From contig QPMI01000633.1 in NCBI GenBank assembly GCA_004431415.1, positions 1 through 64,000 on the forward strand: a stretch of DNA of 64,000 bases. The letters run 5' to 3'. A program made the translations under genes and the position numbers. Under the pieces are notes generated by a model. It was not told the origin of the DNA. It did not search any database and saw only the letters and a program-made list of their open reading frames with translations. The stretch is from Cyanophora paradoxa (Eukaryota > Glaucocystophyceae > Cyanophorales > Cyanophoraceae). Below are positions 12,045-24,278 of this stretch, piece by piece. Numbering within the stretch: position 1 is the first letter of the stretch; each line of letters opens with the position of its first letter.

Positions 12045-12440
12045 CGCTCCCGTCTACGCGGCCGTCTTCAGCCGGTGCGCTCTCAAGATGCCGCTGCTAG
12101 ACTCTTTGTTGCCTATCAACGTGCTCGCCGGGCGCGCAGCCGCTATGGCAGGGGAAAGCTCGCCGGGTGCTAAGAGCCTAACCGTCGGACTTCAAGCAGG
12201 ACGCCGCCGCGTTCTCCGTGAAAGAAATTGCTCTTACAAGAGTGAGCGCGTGTCGCCGCGGCCGAGTCAGCTGCAGCGCGCAGCACAGGCTGCACAGCAA
12301 GCAGCTCGAAATGCTCGTCTACCCCCCCTCCTCCCCGAAGTCCAGGCTGTCAGGCGAAGCGCGGAGTGCGGCGTCACTGCGCGGACAGCTGCAGGCACTC
12401 TTTGAATTCAACGTTCGAAACCAGCTGCAGGGGACCCGCT
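12045..12440. other. Short intergenic stretch, no gene seen
   Basis: The stretch lies between two genes on the minus strand. It must hold the promoter of the coiled-coil gene (start at 12044) and the 3' end of the SET-domain gene. Open frames on the plus strand here are shadows. Confidence 0.5.
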
Positions 12441-15240
12441 TCACTCCTTCAGGAGCTCCTCGAGGTAGAGGCGCTTCTCGCGGAGGAAGGCGGCCGCCAG
12501 CCGCTCCCGGGCGCTCGCGCCCTGCTCGCCCCGGCCCCGGCCTCAGGATCAATCAAGAGCCGGCCGAACCTGGGCCGGCGGCGGGCGGCGGGCACCTCGG
12601 CGGGCTCGCGGGCGGGGGGCATCGCGTCGAGGGCCTCCCGGCACGCCACCCGCACCTGCACGGGCGCGCGTCCGCCTCGGCTTCCCAGCCGAGGGCGCGG
12701 GGCGGGGGCCCGGGCGAACCGCGCGCTGGATCGCCGCCTCCGTCTCCTCCGAGGCCGGCCGCTGGAAGTGCGCGGCCTGCCGGCAGGGCGGGGGCGGGCC
12801 GCTCATGATCAGCAGGGCGGGCGGGGCGAGCCGGGCCCGGGGGCGCGCACGAGGGCGATGGAGGCCGACTCGGGGAGGGGCTCCGCCGAGGCCCCGTCCC
12901 TCTCGCCCCCGCCAGCGCCCCGGGCGCCACGCCGGCCTCCGCCAGCGCCGCCCCCCACTCCGCCGCCGTCGCCAGCAGGCCCCGCAGGCCCGCCGCCGAC
13001 GTCTGCCCCCCGCCGCCGCTCAGGGCGGGGGGGACGGGGCGCCCCGCGCGCGCACCCCGTTGACGGTGAACTTCAGGTCGCGGGCCACGTAGACGCGCTC
13101 TGGGGGGTACGCGTCTGGGACGGGTGGGGCGGACTGCGGGGGTACGGGGCCGGACCGCGGTAGAGGAGGCCCGACTCGGAGAGGGCGCGGATGCGGGGGG
13201 CCAGGGAGCCCGCGGGGACGCCCCGCAGCACCGCCGGGTACTCCTACGCCGAGTCAAGGGGGGGGGGGGGGGGGGGGGGCGGAAGGCCCGAGGGGTACGC
13301 GGGCCTGGACGAGGGCGCTGAGGTTGGAGGCGAGGACGACGATCTCGTGGGGCAGCCCTCCTCCACGAACCCGTAGAACTGGGGGTGGGGGGGGGGGGGG
13401 GGAGGCTCAGGGGTAGGGGGTTTGGGGCCGGGGCGGGCCCGCCTGCAGCAGCTGGTCGTTGGAGCGCTTGCCGTAGCTGCGGCGCGGGCGTCGGCGCGGC
13501 GGCGCGGGGGCGGGTACGGGGCGAGTATCGGGAGCGGGGGGCGCGCCTGATGAAAACCTGCTCGCCGGGGGCGTACCCCTGCTTCTTGTCGCCGGGGCGC
13601 GACGTCGTGAGGGCGTACTGCGGCGGAGGGCCTCAGGAGGGGCCCCGGGAGGAAGGCGGGGGCGGGGCGCCTGGTCGTAGAAGTACTCGTAGGCGACGTC
13701 GCTGGCGACGCCGCTCCGGTGGTTCGCCAGGTCGACCACCTTGCGGGCGAGGGGGCGGCTCGGAGGGGGGGTCCGTGTGGGCGGCGAGGCGGGGCGGGGG
13801 CCGCATGCGCACGGGGCAGAGGACGAAGGTGCGCTCCTCGCCCGAGCCCGGCTGCACGATCCCCCGCGCCCGCGGGTAGACTGCCGCCCCGCCTCAGCGA
13901 GGCGAGGCCGGCGGGGGCGGGCGGGCGGCGGCGGGGGCGGGGCGCGCTGAAGTCGTATGCGAGGACGCCGGTGGAGACGGAGACAAAGGCGTTCACCGCC
14001 TGCGGGGCGGGGCGGGGCGGGTGAGGCGGGGGGGCGGGGGCGGGGGCGGGGCGCGGGGCGGACGTCGTCGAGGGAGCCGAGGCCCGAGGCGCCGTACGCC
14101 GCCGAGAGGGCCGCCACGGCGCCCACCATCGCCAGGTGCCGCCGGAAGGGCGTCCGGATCTGCGGGCCGGCGAAGGCCCGGCTGCACACCGCCGCCGCCG
14201 CCGAGTAGAGCTCCGCCTCCCTGCGCGCGCGTCGCCCGGCCGCTCGCGCCGGCGCGAGGCGCGCCCCCCGTGGGCGCACGAGAAGGGGAGCGACGGGTCG
14301 CCGCCCTTGAGCTTCTCGAAGTGCCGCCCCCACGCCTCCCGCTGGTCCTTCACCGCCTGCGCATGCCCCGCCCCGCGTCTTTCGCCCGCCCCGCTGCGCT
14401 CTAGATCTCGGCGGCGCGCCTTCGTCATTGCGGGGTACCCCAGGCCCGCCAGCTCGCCGTCGCTGCGGCGAAGCTGAGGGGTAGGGGAGCCGAGGGCGGG
14501 GGTGGCGCACCTCCAGAAGAAGGGAACGTCGACGCGCTCGGGAAGGAGCCTGCGCGCGCCGAGCCACGAGCTCGGTCGGGAAGGGAGGGGTACGCGGGGT
14601 GGGCGGCGGGGCGCACTGGACCCAGCCTGCCCGGGGCGATGCATCCCCCTTCCTCCGCTCGATGCAGACCTCCACCGCGAGCCGCATGAACCTGCACCCC
14701 TCCCGGATCGGATCGAGCGCCTGAGGGTACGCGCGCGGCGCACCACGGGAGCTCGGCCCAGACGGCAGGGTCCACGACGTCGGGGTGCGGGCACTTCCCC
14801 GCGATGCTCGTCGCCTCGAGCGCCGCCGAGCGGGGCACCGTGATCTGCGGGAATTTGAGGCGGTCGGGCGCGGATCGTGGGGGCGGCCCGGGGGCGCGCC
14901 ACCAGGTCTTTCGGCTTGATCTCGCCGGTGGCCACCAGCCCGCGCAGATCGCCGAAGTACTTGAGGGCGACGCTGCCCCGCGCGCCGATCAGCGCCCCCC
15001 GCGCCCTCCCCCGCGCGCCCCGCGCACTTGGGGGCCTTGACGCCGGCCTTGGCCATCCAGCTCGCCAGGTGATCCTGCTCGCTCGCCTCCCGCCCCGCAT
15101 TCGGCTGCTTCTGCGCCGGCGCTTTCGCTTCCTTCGCCGCCGCCGGCTGGGTAGGCTTGGCTTTAGCTGCGGCCTGCTTCGAGTTCTTCTTGCTCGGGGC
15201 GGGCGGCTCAGTCACGCAGACGATCGGAGAATGTGCCGGC
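12441..15240 (-). CDS. SET-domain protein of the Rubisco LSMT / SETD3-like type
   Basis: Probably a protein-lysine (or histidine) methyltransferase. Exons in minus order: a Lys/Ala/Pro-rich N-terminus (PPAPSKKNSKQAAAKAKPTQ), HLASWMAKAGVKAPK, RGLVATGEIKPKDLV, LKFPQITVPRSAAL, LLPERVDVPFFWR, KDQREAWGRHFEKLKGGDPS and YSAAAAVCSRAF. Next is the SET core with KVVDLANHRSGVASDVAYEY (in place of the family's DLxNH motif) and YGKRSNDQLLQ with FYGFVEEG, the family's Tyr and Gly-Phe-Val signature. The substrate-binding tail includes PPERVYVARDLKFTVNG and ends FLREKRLYLEELLKE with TGA at 12441-12443. Many introns carry G runs on the plus strand (C runs on the sense strand). The start codon was not resolved; the upstream open frame to 15767 overlaps the divergent neighbour and is not trusted. 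Confidence 0.8.
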
Positions 15241-15503
15241 TGGAAGCGCCTCCTGCTGGTCGCGGATCTTAGCCCGCTCAAGTCGGCGCCGGGCGCGCCT
15301 GCGGAGGCGATTGCGTCATTGCAGATGGCAAGAGAAACCGGATCTAAGCCGTGGACGAACCCAGCAGCGGCGCTGCGGCGAACATTTTTTTGCGCGCGAA
15401 ACACGATACCCTCACCTGGAGCACGACGCAGCGCGTCCAGGCGCCGCGTCGAGCAAGCGCAGCGCTGCGATAGCGAGAGCAAGCACGTTTCCTGCGCATC
15501 ACG
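15241..15503. promoter_or_regulatory. Probable divergent promoter region
   Basis: It separates the N-terminal coding part of the SET-domain gene (minus) from the ATG at 15504 of the next gene (plus). It may include a first exon of the minus gene, for example the short frame starting MTQSPPQ near 15320. No core motif is identifiable. Confidence 0.4.
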
Positions 15504-17161
15504 ATGTCGTATCACCCGTGAGTCGCTCTGCGTGCAACGCCGCGCGCGGTCTGCGAATGCAACTCGCGCAGCATCTTCCAAGATCGCCTGGACTGGTACC
15601 GCGTCTCGAAGAAGCGCCAGAATGCTGGTCCGCCTGCGCGTTTTGCGTTCCGCATGTGCTCGTCCTTCCGCGCCCGCAGCTTCAGATGTTCGCGTTGCGG
15701 GCGGCTTCCAGAGCAGCGCCTCCGATCCGACCAGTGAAAAGACAGGTCGCGCCGCCGCTGCTGACACAGTGCGGGCCGCGCTGACGCAGAGGCGCAGCGA
15801 CGTTCTCAGATGGGCGGCCCCGCGAGGGCGTCGTCATTGTTGGCAACCCGCTGATAATGCGGAAGAACGAGAAGAAGAGTCCCGAGGAGCAGTTCGTCGC
15901 ATACGTGGGTGAGCGCCCGCTCGCGTCGAATGTGGTCCGCACCGGCCCAACTTGACATCCGACGGCAGATCCCGCGCTTCGCGTTCCCCGGGACGGCGTG
16001 GTGCAGGAGTGGGAGTACGTGGCGCACCAGAAGGGCGCCGTCGAGTTCCAGGCGCGCGCCCGCGGTCCTCGGGCTTGGATCCCGCGCGCGCGCGCGATCT
16101 CCAGCGCCTCGCGGGGCGAGCCGCGGGCGCGAGCAGATCTGGCGGCCCTTCTCGGCCCTCTCGGCCTCCGTCTCGGAGGTCAGGGCGGAGCTGGTCGGGA
16201 CCCACTTCGCCGAGGTCCGTCCCCGCCCGCGCGCGTCCCCGGCCCGCCCCGCCGCCTCCCCGACGGGCCGGCGGCGCAGGTGAGCCCGGGGCGGCACCGG
16301 GAGGCGCTGCCGGCGAGCGCGCAGATCGAGTGCCAGGCCGGCGACGTGGTGGGCTAGTGCGCGGCGGCCCGCCCCCGCGCCGGCCCCTCTCCCTCTCCCT
16401 CGCGCGAGCGCGCGGGCGCCGCAGCACGTTCGACAACCGCGTCGGGACGCAGCCGCTCTCGTACGGGCAGGAGGAGGGCGGCCGGTGCGACCGCCTCGCG
16501 CCCGTGCCCGCCTCCCCCCGTCCCACCCGCTCGAGCCCCGGGCCGGGCAGGATCACGCTCTCCACCCCGAACCGCGTCGCCAAGGGCGCGACGGGCTTCG
16601 CCGGCGGGGCGGCCGGCGGCATGCTCTTCTTCGGGCCCATCGGCGCCCTCCTTGGGGGCGTCGCCGGCTACTTTGCCGGCGCGCGCGTACCCCTCCCCCG
16701 GCGGGCCCTCCGATCCTGCCTCCGTGGACGAAATCGGAGGCTCGCGCAGGCGACAAGGTCGGCGGGGCGGGCGAGAACATGTCCCGGGCGGCCGCCACGG
16801 GCTGGCTCTCCGTACCCCCCTCGGTCTGCTTCTCCCCTGCTGCCCGGAGACGCGAACGTGATCATGACGCACCCCCGCCCGCTCATGATCAGGTGGGGGA
16901 CTGCGTGACGTTCAGCCAGAAGCACAAGCGCGTCACCTCGATCGCGGCGCATGTGCAGGCCGGCCGCTCTCAGGGTGCGCGGATCGGAGTCGGAGCTCGC
17001 GCGGGGCCGATGCGCGTGCGAGGGCAGCCTTTTCTCACATCTGCAGTGCGGCAGACCTGGGGACGATGTCGCCGTCGGGAGGCAGTCGCGAAGGCCGCGG
17101 CGCATCGACCTCGGGCACGGCCGCGCCGGGCGGGCGGATCCCCCGGGGCGAGGAGGAGTAG
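15504..17161 (+). CDS. Conserved-looking protein with Gly-rich hydrophobic segment, unknown
   Basis: Splicing in frame gives MSYHP, then IFQDRLDWYRVSKKRQNA, SDVRVAGGFQSSASDPTSEK, then EGVVIVGNPLIMRKNEKKSP (exon from about 15811) and GVVQEWEYVAHQKGAVEF. The next intron starts GCGCGCGCC (GC-AG). Later exons read EQIWRPFSALSASVSEVRAE, FDNRVGTQPLSYGQEEGG and RITLSTPNRVAKGATGFAGG, followed by a hydrophobic Gly/Ala segment (GGMLFFGPIGALLGGVAGYF) that could be one membrane span. The C-terminus is Gly/Ser-rich and ends RIPRGEEE with TAG at 17159-17161. The exon order is supported by consistent phases, but I do not recognise a family. It could be a membrane-tethered protein. Confidence 0.6.
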
Positions 17162-17457
17162 ATCCAAATCGAGGTCACGTGCAAATGGCAGAGCTAGAGC
17201 TAGATACAGAGCCGCTGGCGCCGCGAGCCATGCCAGCAGCTGAGACAGTCACTGAGAGTCCTGTTCAATTTCTTGCTTCATGTTCAAGGCTTGTTGCTTT
17301 CGGCGTCAACGTCCACGTCCGAAGGTCGTCGATGTCGCGCGCGCTCAGCTTCCAAAGTTCCACTCGCGCGCGGCCGACTTGCGAATTCCGTGCTTGCCTG
17401 TTCGCGTACCCCCGCAAATTCGATCGGCCGAGGCTACGCGAGCGGGCTGCAAGGGCA
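17162..17457. other. Intergenic between two plus-strand genes
   Basis: The 296 bp between the TAG of the unknown gene and the ATG of the CSB gene. It should hold the CSB promoter. No motif or gene is recognised. Confidence 0.5.
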
Positions 17458-20400
17458 ATGCAGCCGCCGGAGGACGCTACGATCGATGACCTGTTCTCCA
17501 GCGCGCCGGGCGAGGGCCCGTCAGGGAAGAGGGCGCGGAAGGCGGGAGGCGCGCGGGCGCGTGAGGCGCTGAACGTGCAGATCACGCGGGACAGCGTGCA
17601 GCGCTCGGAGCTGGATGCAAGCCTCGCTGGGCTCGGCGTGGCCGCGTACGTCTCAGACGACCTCGAGCGCAACGTGCTTGCACAGGTGCGCCTTTGGAAC
17701 GCTCCAGGAGCGCGATCCGCTTGCGCTGCGCCGATCTTGGAGCCGCCGTGCCTTAGCCGCGTGCGCTCGTGCGCGTTCCCGTGCAGGTCGACAAGGCCAT
17801 CGAGCAGGAGGAGGCGCGGCGGGAGCGGCAGAACATCGAGGCGATGGACAAGGAGATCGCGCGTCTGCGGGAGCAGCTGGCCGCGCTCCCCGACACGCCG
17901 GCGCGCCCGCCGCACCTGCTCGCCATCCTGACTCCCAAGCAACGCGAGGAGGAGGAGGTCGCGCGGCAGAAGCGCGCCATCGCCGTGCGCTCCCCGGGAG
18001 CCGGCGCCGGCGACGCGCGTCCCCGCGCGACGCCGACGCCGGCCGCGCAGGCGAAGAAGCTCGCCGAGCTCGAGCTGAGGCGGAGCGCGGCGGAGGCGCT
18101 CCTGCAGAACAAGCGCAGGCGCGAGGCGCTCGCCAGGCAGAAGAAGGACGCGCAGGCGGCCTCCGCCTCTTCGTCCTCCTCCTCGTCCGCGCGGCCCGGC
18201 GGGGCGGCGGCGCCGGCGGCGGGCGTCGGGGGCATCGCGGTGGACGAGACGGAGCGGGAGCGGCTCATCCGCGCCGGCGTCCTCACGCCCTTCGACGGCG
18301 TCCAGGGCGCCGACAAGCGCGCATCCTTCCCCGTCGTCACCGCCCGCGGCGCCCTCCGCGCCCAGATCAGCCGCCAGTCCGGGTTCGACCCGGCGCTCGA
18401 GGTCCCGCGCGACTCGGAGCAGCGGGACCAGCGCTGGCGCCCGAGCGTCCCCTCCGCGCAGCAGCAGGCTGCGCGCGGCGGCGCGCACCCGGCCGCCCCC
18501 GCCGCCCTGGAGGCCGACAAGGCGCTCCACAAGGAGCTGGGGGCCCGCCACCGCAAGCGCCGCCGCATGGACCAGAGCAAGGTGCCGCGCGCGCCCGCCC
18601 GAACGCGAACTCGAAGCGGAGGGGAAGGGCGCGGGGGCGAGTCGGGGAAGCTTAGAGCGCGCGCCCGCCTCGCGGGGCGGCTGAGGGCGGGGCAGTACGT
18701 GGACGACGGGGACGACCTCGCGTACGAGCGGCGCCTCGAGGAGTGGGAGCGCCGCGCCGCCCCCAGGCCGCCCCGCGCAGCCCCGGGCGAGCCCGACGAG
18801 GCCGAGGAGGAGGAGGAGGAGGAGGGGCCGCGGAGGGGGCGGAGGAAGGGGCGGCGGCGGCGCGCGGGGCCCCCGCCCGACTCGGAAGACGAGGCGGAGG
18901 CAGAGGTGGAGGAGGAGGAGGAAGAGGAGTGGAAGCCAGATGAGGAGGAGAAGGAGGGGGAGGAGGAGGCGGGGGAGGGCGACGAGGAGGAGGCGGAGGA
19001 GGAGGAGGAGGGGGGTGTGGAGGCGCGCGGGGCGGGGGGCCCACCCCGGCGCCGCTGAGGGGCGGGGGGCTGCAGGACGCGACCTTCGAGGGCGGGCTGA
19101 CCGTCCCCGGCCGCCTCTACGCCCGCCTCTTCGACTACCAGCGCACCGGTCCGCGCCCCCCGCCCCCCTCGCCCGGGGCCCCGCCGAGGGCGCCGGCGCA
19201 CGGGATGCACCGGCCAGCGGGTCAGCAGGCGGGGCCCGGGCCAGCGGGTTAGGGAGGGCCAGAGGGGACGCTGCCCGCCCCCGGGGCGCGCCTGGCGCTG
19301 CGCTCCCCGGCGCCCGCCTCACGCTGGAGCCGCCAGGGGTGAAGTGGCTGTGGGAGCTGCACTGCCAGAAGGCCGGCGGCATCGTCGGCGACGAGATGGC
19401 GCGCCCCGGCGCCTCACCGTGCCCCTTCCCCCTCCCGGCCCTGCTGACCGGGGGGCGCAGGGCCTGGGCAAGACCATCCAGGTGAGCGGGGGCGGGGCCG
19501 CTATGGGCTCCCGCGGGGCCGAGCGCGGTGCGGGCAGGTGATCGCGCTGCTGGCGGGCCTGCACCGCTCGGGCCTCTTCGGCCCCTCCATCGTCGTCTGC
19601 CCCGCCACCGTCCGCCCACCCCTCCTTTCCCCGCTTCGCATCTGACGCCCCGGCAGGTTATGCGGCAGTGGGTCCGCGAGTTCCACTCGTGGTACCCCGC
19701 CCCGCTTCCACCCCCCTCCCCCTCGTTGCCCGTGGGGAGCGCGGGGGCGGCAGGTACCCGCCGCTGCGGGTCTCGATCCTGCACGAGTCGGGCTCCTCGT
19801 CGGCCCGGGGCGAGTCCCGCACTGACCTAATCTCCAAGGCCCGGCCTCCCTCCCCCGCCCGGCGAGGAGCGCGCGCTGTGCTAATCGCGCCGGGGGGCGG
19901 GGCGCAGGTCGCGATGAACGGCGACGTCCTCGTCACCACCTACGAGCAGGCCCGCCGCCCCGGGCCCCGGCCTGCACACGTGCACCCCCTCGCGAGCGCC
20001 CGCGCAGGTCCGCATCCTCGCCAAGCGCCTCGTGCGGCACCGGTGCGCCCCGCTCCGACCCGACCCGACCCGACCCGGTGCGATGCGATGCGATCTGAAG
20101 CGATGCGATCAGGTGGCAGTACGTGGTGCTGGACGAGGGCCACAAGGTGCCCCCACCGCGCCCCCGCGCCGCCCCCGGGAGCGCCTCACCGCCCGCCAGA
20201 TCCGCAACCCGGACGCGGAGGTCACGCTCGCCTGCAAGCAGTTCAAGGCCCGGCGGCGCCCCCTCGCTCCTCCCCGTCCCCCTCTCTCTCCCCTAGCGTG
20301 GCCTGACCTCTAGGACGCGCAGACGGCGCACCGGCTGATCCTGAGCGGGTCGCCGGTGCAGAACAACCTCTCGGAGCTCTGGTCCCTCTTCGACTTCGTC

Positions 20401-21285
20401 TTCCCCGGCCGCCTCGGGGTCCCCGCCCCCCGCCCCCCCGCCCCCCCGCGCCCCCCGCCGCCTGACCCCGCCCCGCAGACCCTCCCCGTCTTCCAGGCCC
20501 AGTTCGCCGTCCCCATCGCCATGGGCGGCTACTCCAACGCCTCCAAGATCCAGGCCCGCCCCCCGCCCTGCCCCTCGGGGCGGTAGCCGAAGCGGGGGGC
20601 GGGCGCGGCTGCGCAGGTGCAGATGGCGTACAAGTGCGCGGTGGTCCTCAAGGAGCTCATCTCCCCCTACCTCCTCCGCCGCATGAAGGCCCGGCCCCCC
20701 CCCCCCCCCCCCCCCCCCTCCCTCTGCCGCCCCCGAGCCCCGGGGCCGGCGCAGGCGGACGTGAAATGCATCCTCCCCAGCAAGAGCGAGCAGGCGCGGG
20801 GCCCCGGGCAGCCGTCCCTGCCTCCCCGCCGCCCCGCCTGAGGGGGCCCGCTCTGCGCGCAGGTGCTCTTCTGCCGGCTGACGGAGCAGCAGCGGAAGCT
20901 CTACGCCGACTTCCTCAAGTCCCCCAAGGCCCGCCCCGCCCCGGGCCGCCGCTTTGTAGCGCTCCCGGCTGACCGCGAGCGGCGGGGCGGGGGCAGGTGA
21001 CGGAGGCGCTGGAGGGGAAGCAGAAGCTCCTCGGCGCCATCGACGTCATCCGCAAGGCCAGGCCGGCGCTCCCCGGCGCCCGGCGGCGCCTGACGGGGGC
21101 CCCGGGGCGCAGATCTGCAACCACCCGGACCTGCTCGAGCGGACCTCGCAGGACCGGGTGCGCGGTCGCCAGGCGGCGCGGCGCCGGCGCGCGTCTGAGG
21201 GGGCCGGGGCGTGGCGGGGCAGCCGGCGGACTACGGGAGCCGGGAGCGCAGCGGGAAGCTGCTCGTCGTCGACCAGGTGCCCGCT

Positions 21286-21317
<32 letters not shown>

Positions 21318-24278
21318 TGCCCCGCGCGCGCGCCGGCCCCCGGCTGAGCGGGGCCTCCCCCGCGGCAGATCCTGCCCGTGTGGAAGGCCCAGAGCCACCG
21401 CGTCCTCCTCTTCTGCCAGGTGCCGCCGCCCCTCCCGGCCCCAGCCCGCCGCCCTCCGGCCCTGGACGACGCCCGGGCAGACGCGGCAGATGCTGGACAT
21501 CGTCGAGCTCCTCGCCGTCGAGCGCGGTGCCCGCCCCGCTCGCCCGCCCGCCCCCCCCCCCCGCCCCCTCCGACCCCCGCCAGGCTACACCTACCGCCGC
21601 ATGGACGGCAACACCTCCATCAAGGTCCCCCCTACCCTCTGCCCCCGCCCTCGTCGGCTGACAGGCGTACCCTCCAGAGCCGGATGGCGCTGATCGACGA
21701 GTTCAACTCGTACCCCGACATCTTCCTCTTCCTGCTGACCACGAAGGTGGGCGGCCTCGGGGTGAACCTCACCGGCGCCGACCGCGTCCTCCTCTACGAC
21801 CCCGACTGGGTCCGCCCCGCCCTGCCCGCCCCGCTCCCCCGCCCGCCCGTGTAGAGCGGGCAGCCGCCTCTGCGGCGGCCTGCTCCACTCGGGGGCTGAG
21901 GGGCGGGCAGAACCCGTCGACGGACATGCAGGCGCGCGAGCGCGCTTGGCGCCTCGGCCAGGTCCCCGCACCCCCGGCCTCCCTCCGCCGCCTCACGCCG
22001 ACGCGGGGCGGGGGGCAGCAACGGGAGGTGACCGTGTACCGCCTCATCACCTCGGGGACCATCGAGGAGAAGATCTACCACCGCCAGGCCCGCCCGCGCG
22101 CCCCGCCCCCCGCCACTCCCCGCCCCGCTGCGGCTCACCCCCGCCCCGCCCCTTGCAGATCTTCAAGCAGTTCCTGACGAACCGCGTGCTCAAGGACCCG
22201 CGCCAGCGCCGCTTCTTCAAGGCCCGCGCCCCCGCCTCCTCCGCTCGCCCGGGGGGCCGGCGGGCTCACGGGCCTGCGGGGCGCAGGCGAAGGACCTGCG
22301 GGACCTCTTCACCCTCGGGGACGAGTACCAGCAGGCGCCCCTCCCCTGCCCCCGCCCGGCCACCCGCCGCCCCTCACGCGCCGGCAGGGGACGGAGACGG
22401 GGGACCTCTTCGGGGAGGGCGAGGCCGCCGCCCTCCCCGCCCCTCCCCCCGCCGGCCCCAGCGGCCCCGGCGGCGAGGCGGGGGCGGGGGCGGGGAGGAG
22501 GGCGGCGGGGCGCAGCAGCGGGTGTCGGAGGGTCGGGCGGGGAGGAGGCCGCCCCGAGCGCTTCGCCCTCTCGGGCGCCCTCGTCCGCCAGGAGGCCTAC
22601 CGCGGCCCCGGGGGCGACCCCGCCGAGGAGGCCCCCGAGGGGCCCGCCCCCGAGGCCCCCGCCGGCGGCGGCAACGGCGGCGAGGGGGCGTCGGCGAAGG
22701 ACGACGCCGCCATCCTCCGCATGCTCCTCCAGGGCCGCGGCGTCCAGGCCCGCCCCGGCCCCGCCCCGCCCCTCCCCCCTCCTCACGGCGGGCCGCAGAG
22801 CGCGCTCTCGCACGACAAGATCCTCTCCGCCGGCTCCGGCGCCGAGGCGATGCTCGTCGAGCAGGAGGGCCCGCCCGCCCCCGCCCCGCCCCGCGCCCCA
22901 CGGGCCCCGCCTCACGCGGGGCCGGCAGCGGCGGCGATCGCGCGGCGGCGGCGGAGGCCCTCCGGAAGTCCCGCGAGGCGCGCCCCGCGCACCCGCCTGC
23001 CCCGGCCCGCCTGACCCCGCCCCGCCCCCCGGCAGGCGCGCTCGCTGCACCCCATCGCCGTGCCCACGTGGACCGGCCGCTCGGGGCCGCCGGCGCCCCG
23101 CAGCGCCACGCCCCGCCCCCGCCCCCCTCCCCGCCCCCGCCGCCCGCCCCGCCGCTTCGGCGCCGTCCCCCGCGGCCGCCCCGCGCCCTCCCCCTCCCCC
23201 TCCTCCTCGCCCTCGCCCCCGCCTGCGCCCCTCCCGCCCTCCTCGCCCTCCCCGCCCGCCGGCCCCCTCGCCCTCCCCGCGCCCGGACCGAGGTCATCGA
23301 CTTGGACCCCGAGCCGGGCCCCGCCCCCGCCCCCGCCGCCCTCCCCGCCCCGCCCGCCCCCGCCCCGCCGACGGCCCCGCCCCGCCGCTTCCTCCGCCGC
23401 CCCGCCCCGCGGCGAACGCACCGCCGCCCGCGCCCTTCTACACCGCATCTTCGGCGGCGGCGGCGGCGGTGCGGGCGGCGGCGGGCCCCAGCGGGAGGCG
23501 CGGGGGGCGCCCGCGCCGCCCCGCCCGCACGCCCTCCCCGCCGCCGCCAGCGGGCGCCTCGGGCGCGGGGCTGGGGCGCCGCTCTCCTCTGGCGCCCTCC
23601 TCGCCCGCATCCGCGAGCGCCAGTCCATGGGTTCTTCCCCCCTTCCTCCGCCCCGCGCCCCGCGCCCGCGCGCTGACGGGCGGCAGGCGGGGCCGGCGAG
23701 GGCGGCGCCCCCCCTCGGGCCCCCGTGCGCTTGCCCCCGCGCAGGCCACCCTCCCGCGCTGAGCTCCGTGGGGCGGCAGGGGCGGGCCGGGCCCGGGGAG
23801 GGCCTGGCGGCGGAGGTGGCCGGGGCGGCGGGGCCGGGGCCGGGCCTGACGCTGGGGGAGGCGGAGGCGCTGCTCGCCTCCCGCGCCAACCGCGAGTCCC
23901 TCATCCTCGACATCCGCCAGGCCCGCCCCTCCCCCTCCACGGCCCCTCCCCCGCGCCCGGGCCCCGCGCGAGCCCCCGCCAGTTCCTCGTGGACCGCGGG
24001 GGGGAGGCCGCCACGCAGGACCTCATCGGGCACTTCCAGGTGCCCGGGCCCCCACGAATGGGGCCGGCGGGGGCGCGCTGACGGTGGGGCGCGGGGGCAG
24101 GGGCGGCTGGCGACGCCGGAGGAGCGCGTCCTCTTCCGCGAGATGCTCCGCGAGGCCCGCCCCGCCCGCCCGCCCCCCTGCAGCAGCGCCCTCAGGCGGC
24201 CCGCAGACGGCGGAGGTGGTGCGGCGGACGGGCGGCCGGGAGAGCGGCTCCTGGCGCCTCAAGCAGGAGTTCCTGTGA
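17458..24278 (+). CDS. CSB/ERCC6 (Rad26)-type SNF2 ATPase
   Basis: A Swi2/Snf2 translocase that acts on stalled RNA polymerase II and starts transcription-coupled repair. The N-terminus ([15 protein letters not shown]) is followed by a coiled coil and an acidic block of Glu/Asp at about 18800-19015. ATPase motifs in order: GDEM-GLGKTIQ (19390-19481), LDEGHK with [15 protein letters not shown] (20121-20250), [20 protein letters not shown] (from 20341), [16 protein letters not shown] (from 21761), [10 protein letters not shown] (from 21930) and [20 protein letters not shown] (from 22027). [19 protein letters not shown] follows, as in CSB. The C-terminus ([22 protein letters not shown] at 24276-24278) matches the CSB winged-helix end. 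At least 25 introns, mostly 55-70 nt, split it. Many are GC-AG, for example 19399-19460, 19950-20007, 20554-20616 and 20690-20754. The region between the ATPase and the C-terminus is Pro/Ala-rich and its exons are uncertain. Confidence 0.93.
21287..21317 (+). repeat. 31-base poly-C tract in a CSB intron
   Basis: An uninterrupted C run lies between exons of the CSB gene. Similar tracts are at 20695-20718 (CSB), 49099-49117 (CUB gene), and as G runs at 13258-13279 and 13387-13402 in the minus-strand SET gene. Confidence 0.85.

Noticed and set aside
13407-15767. 786-codon minus-strand open frame as one protein
   Set aside because: Only pieces of it match SET-family text. It runs through GC-rich introns that stay open by chance, and the true protein switches frame at splice sites.
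17265-19784. 839-codon minus-strand frame opposite the CSB gene
   Set aside because: It is the antisense shadow of CSB exons (Leu/Arg/Ser low complexity opposite Glu-rich coding sequence) with no domain of its own.
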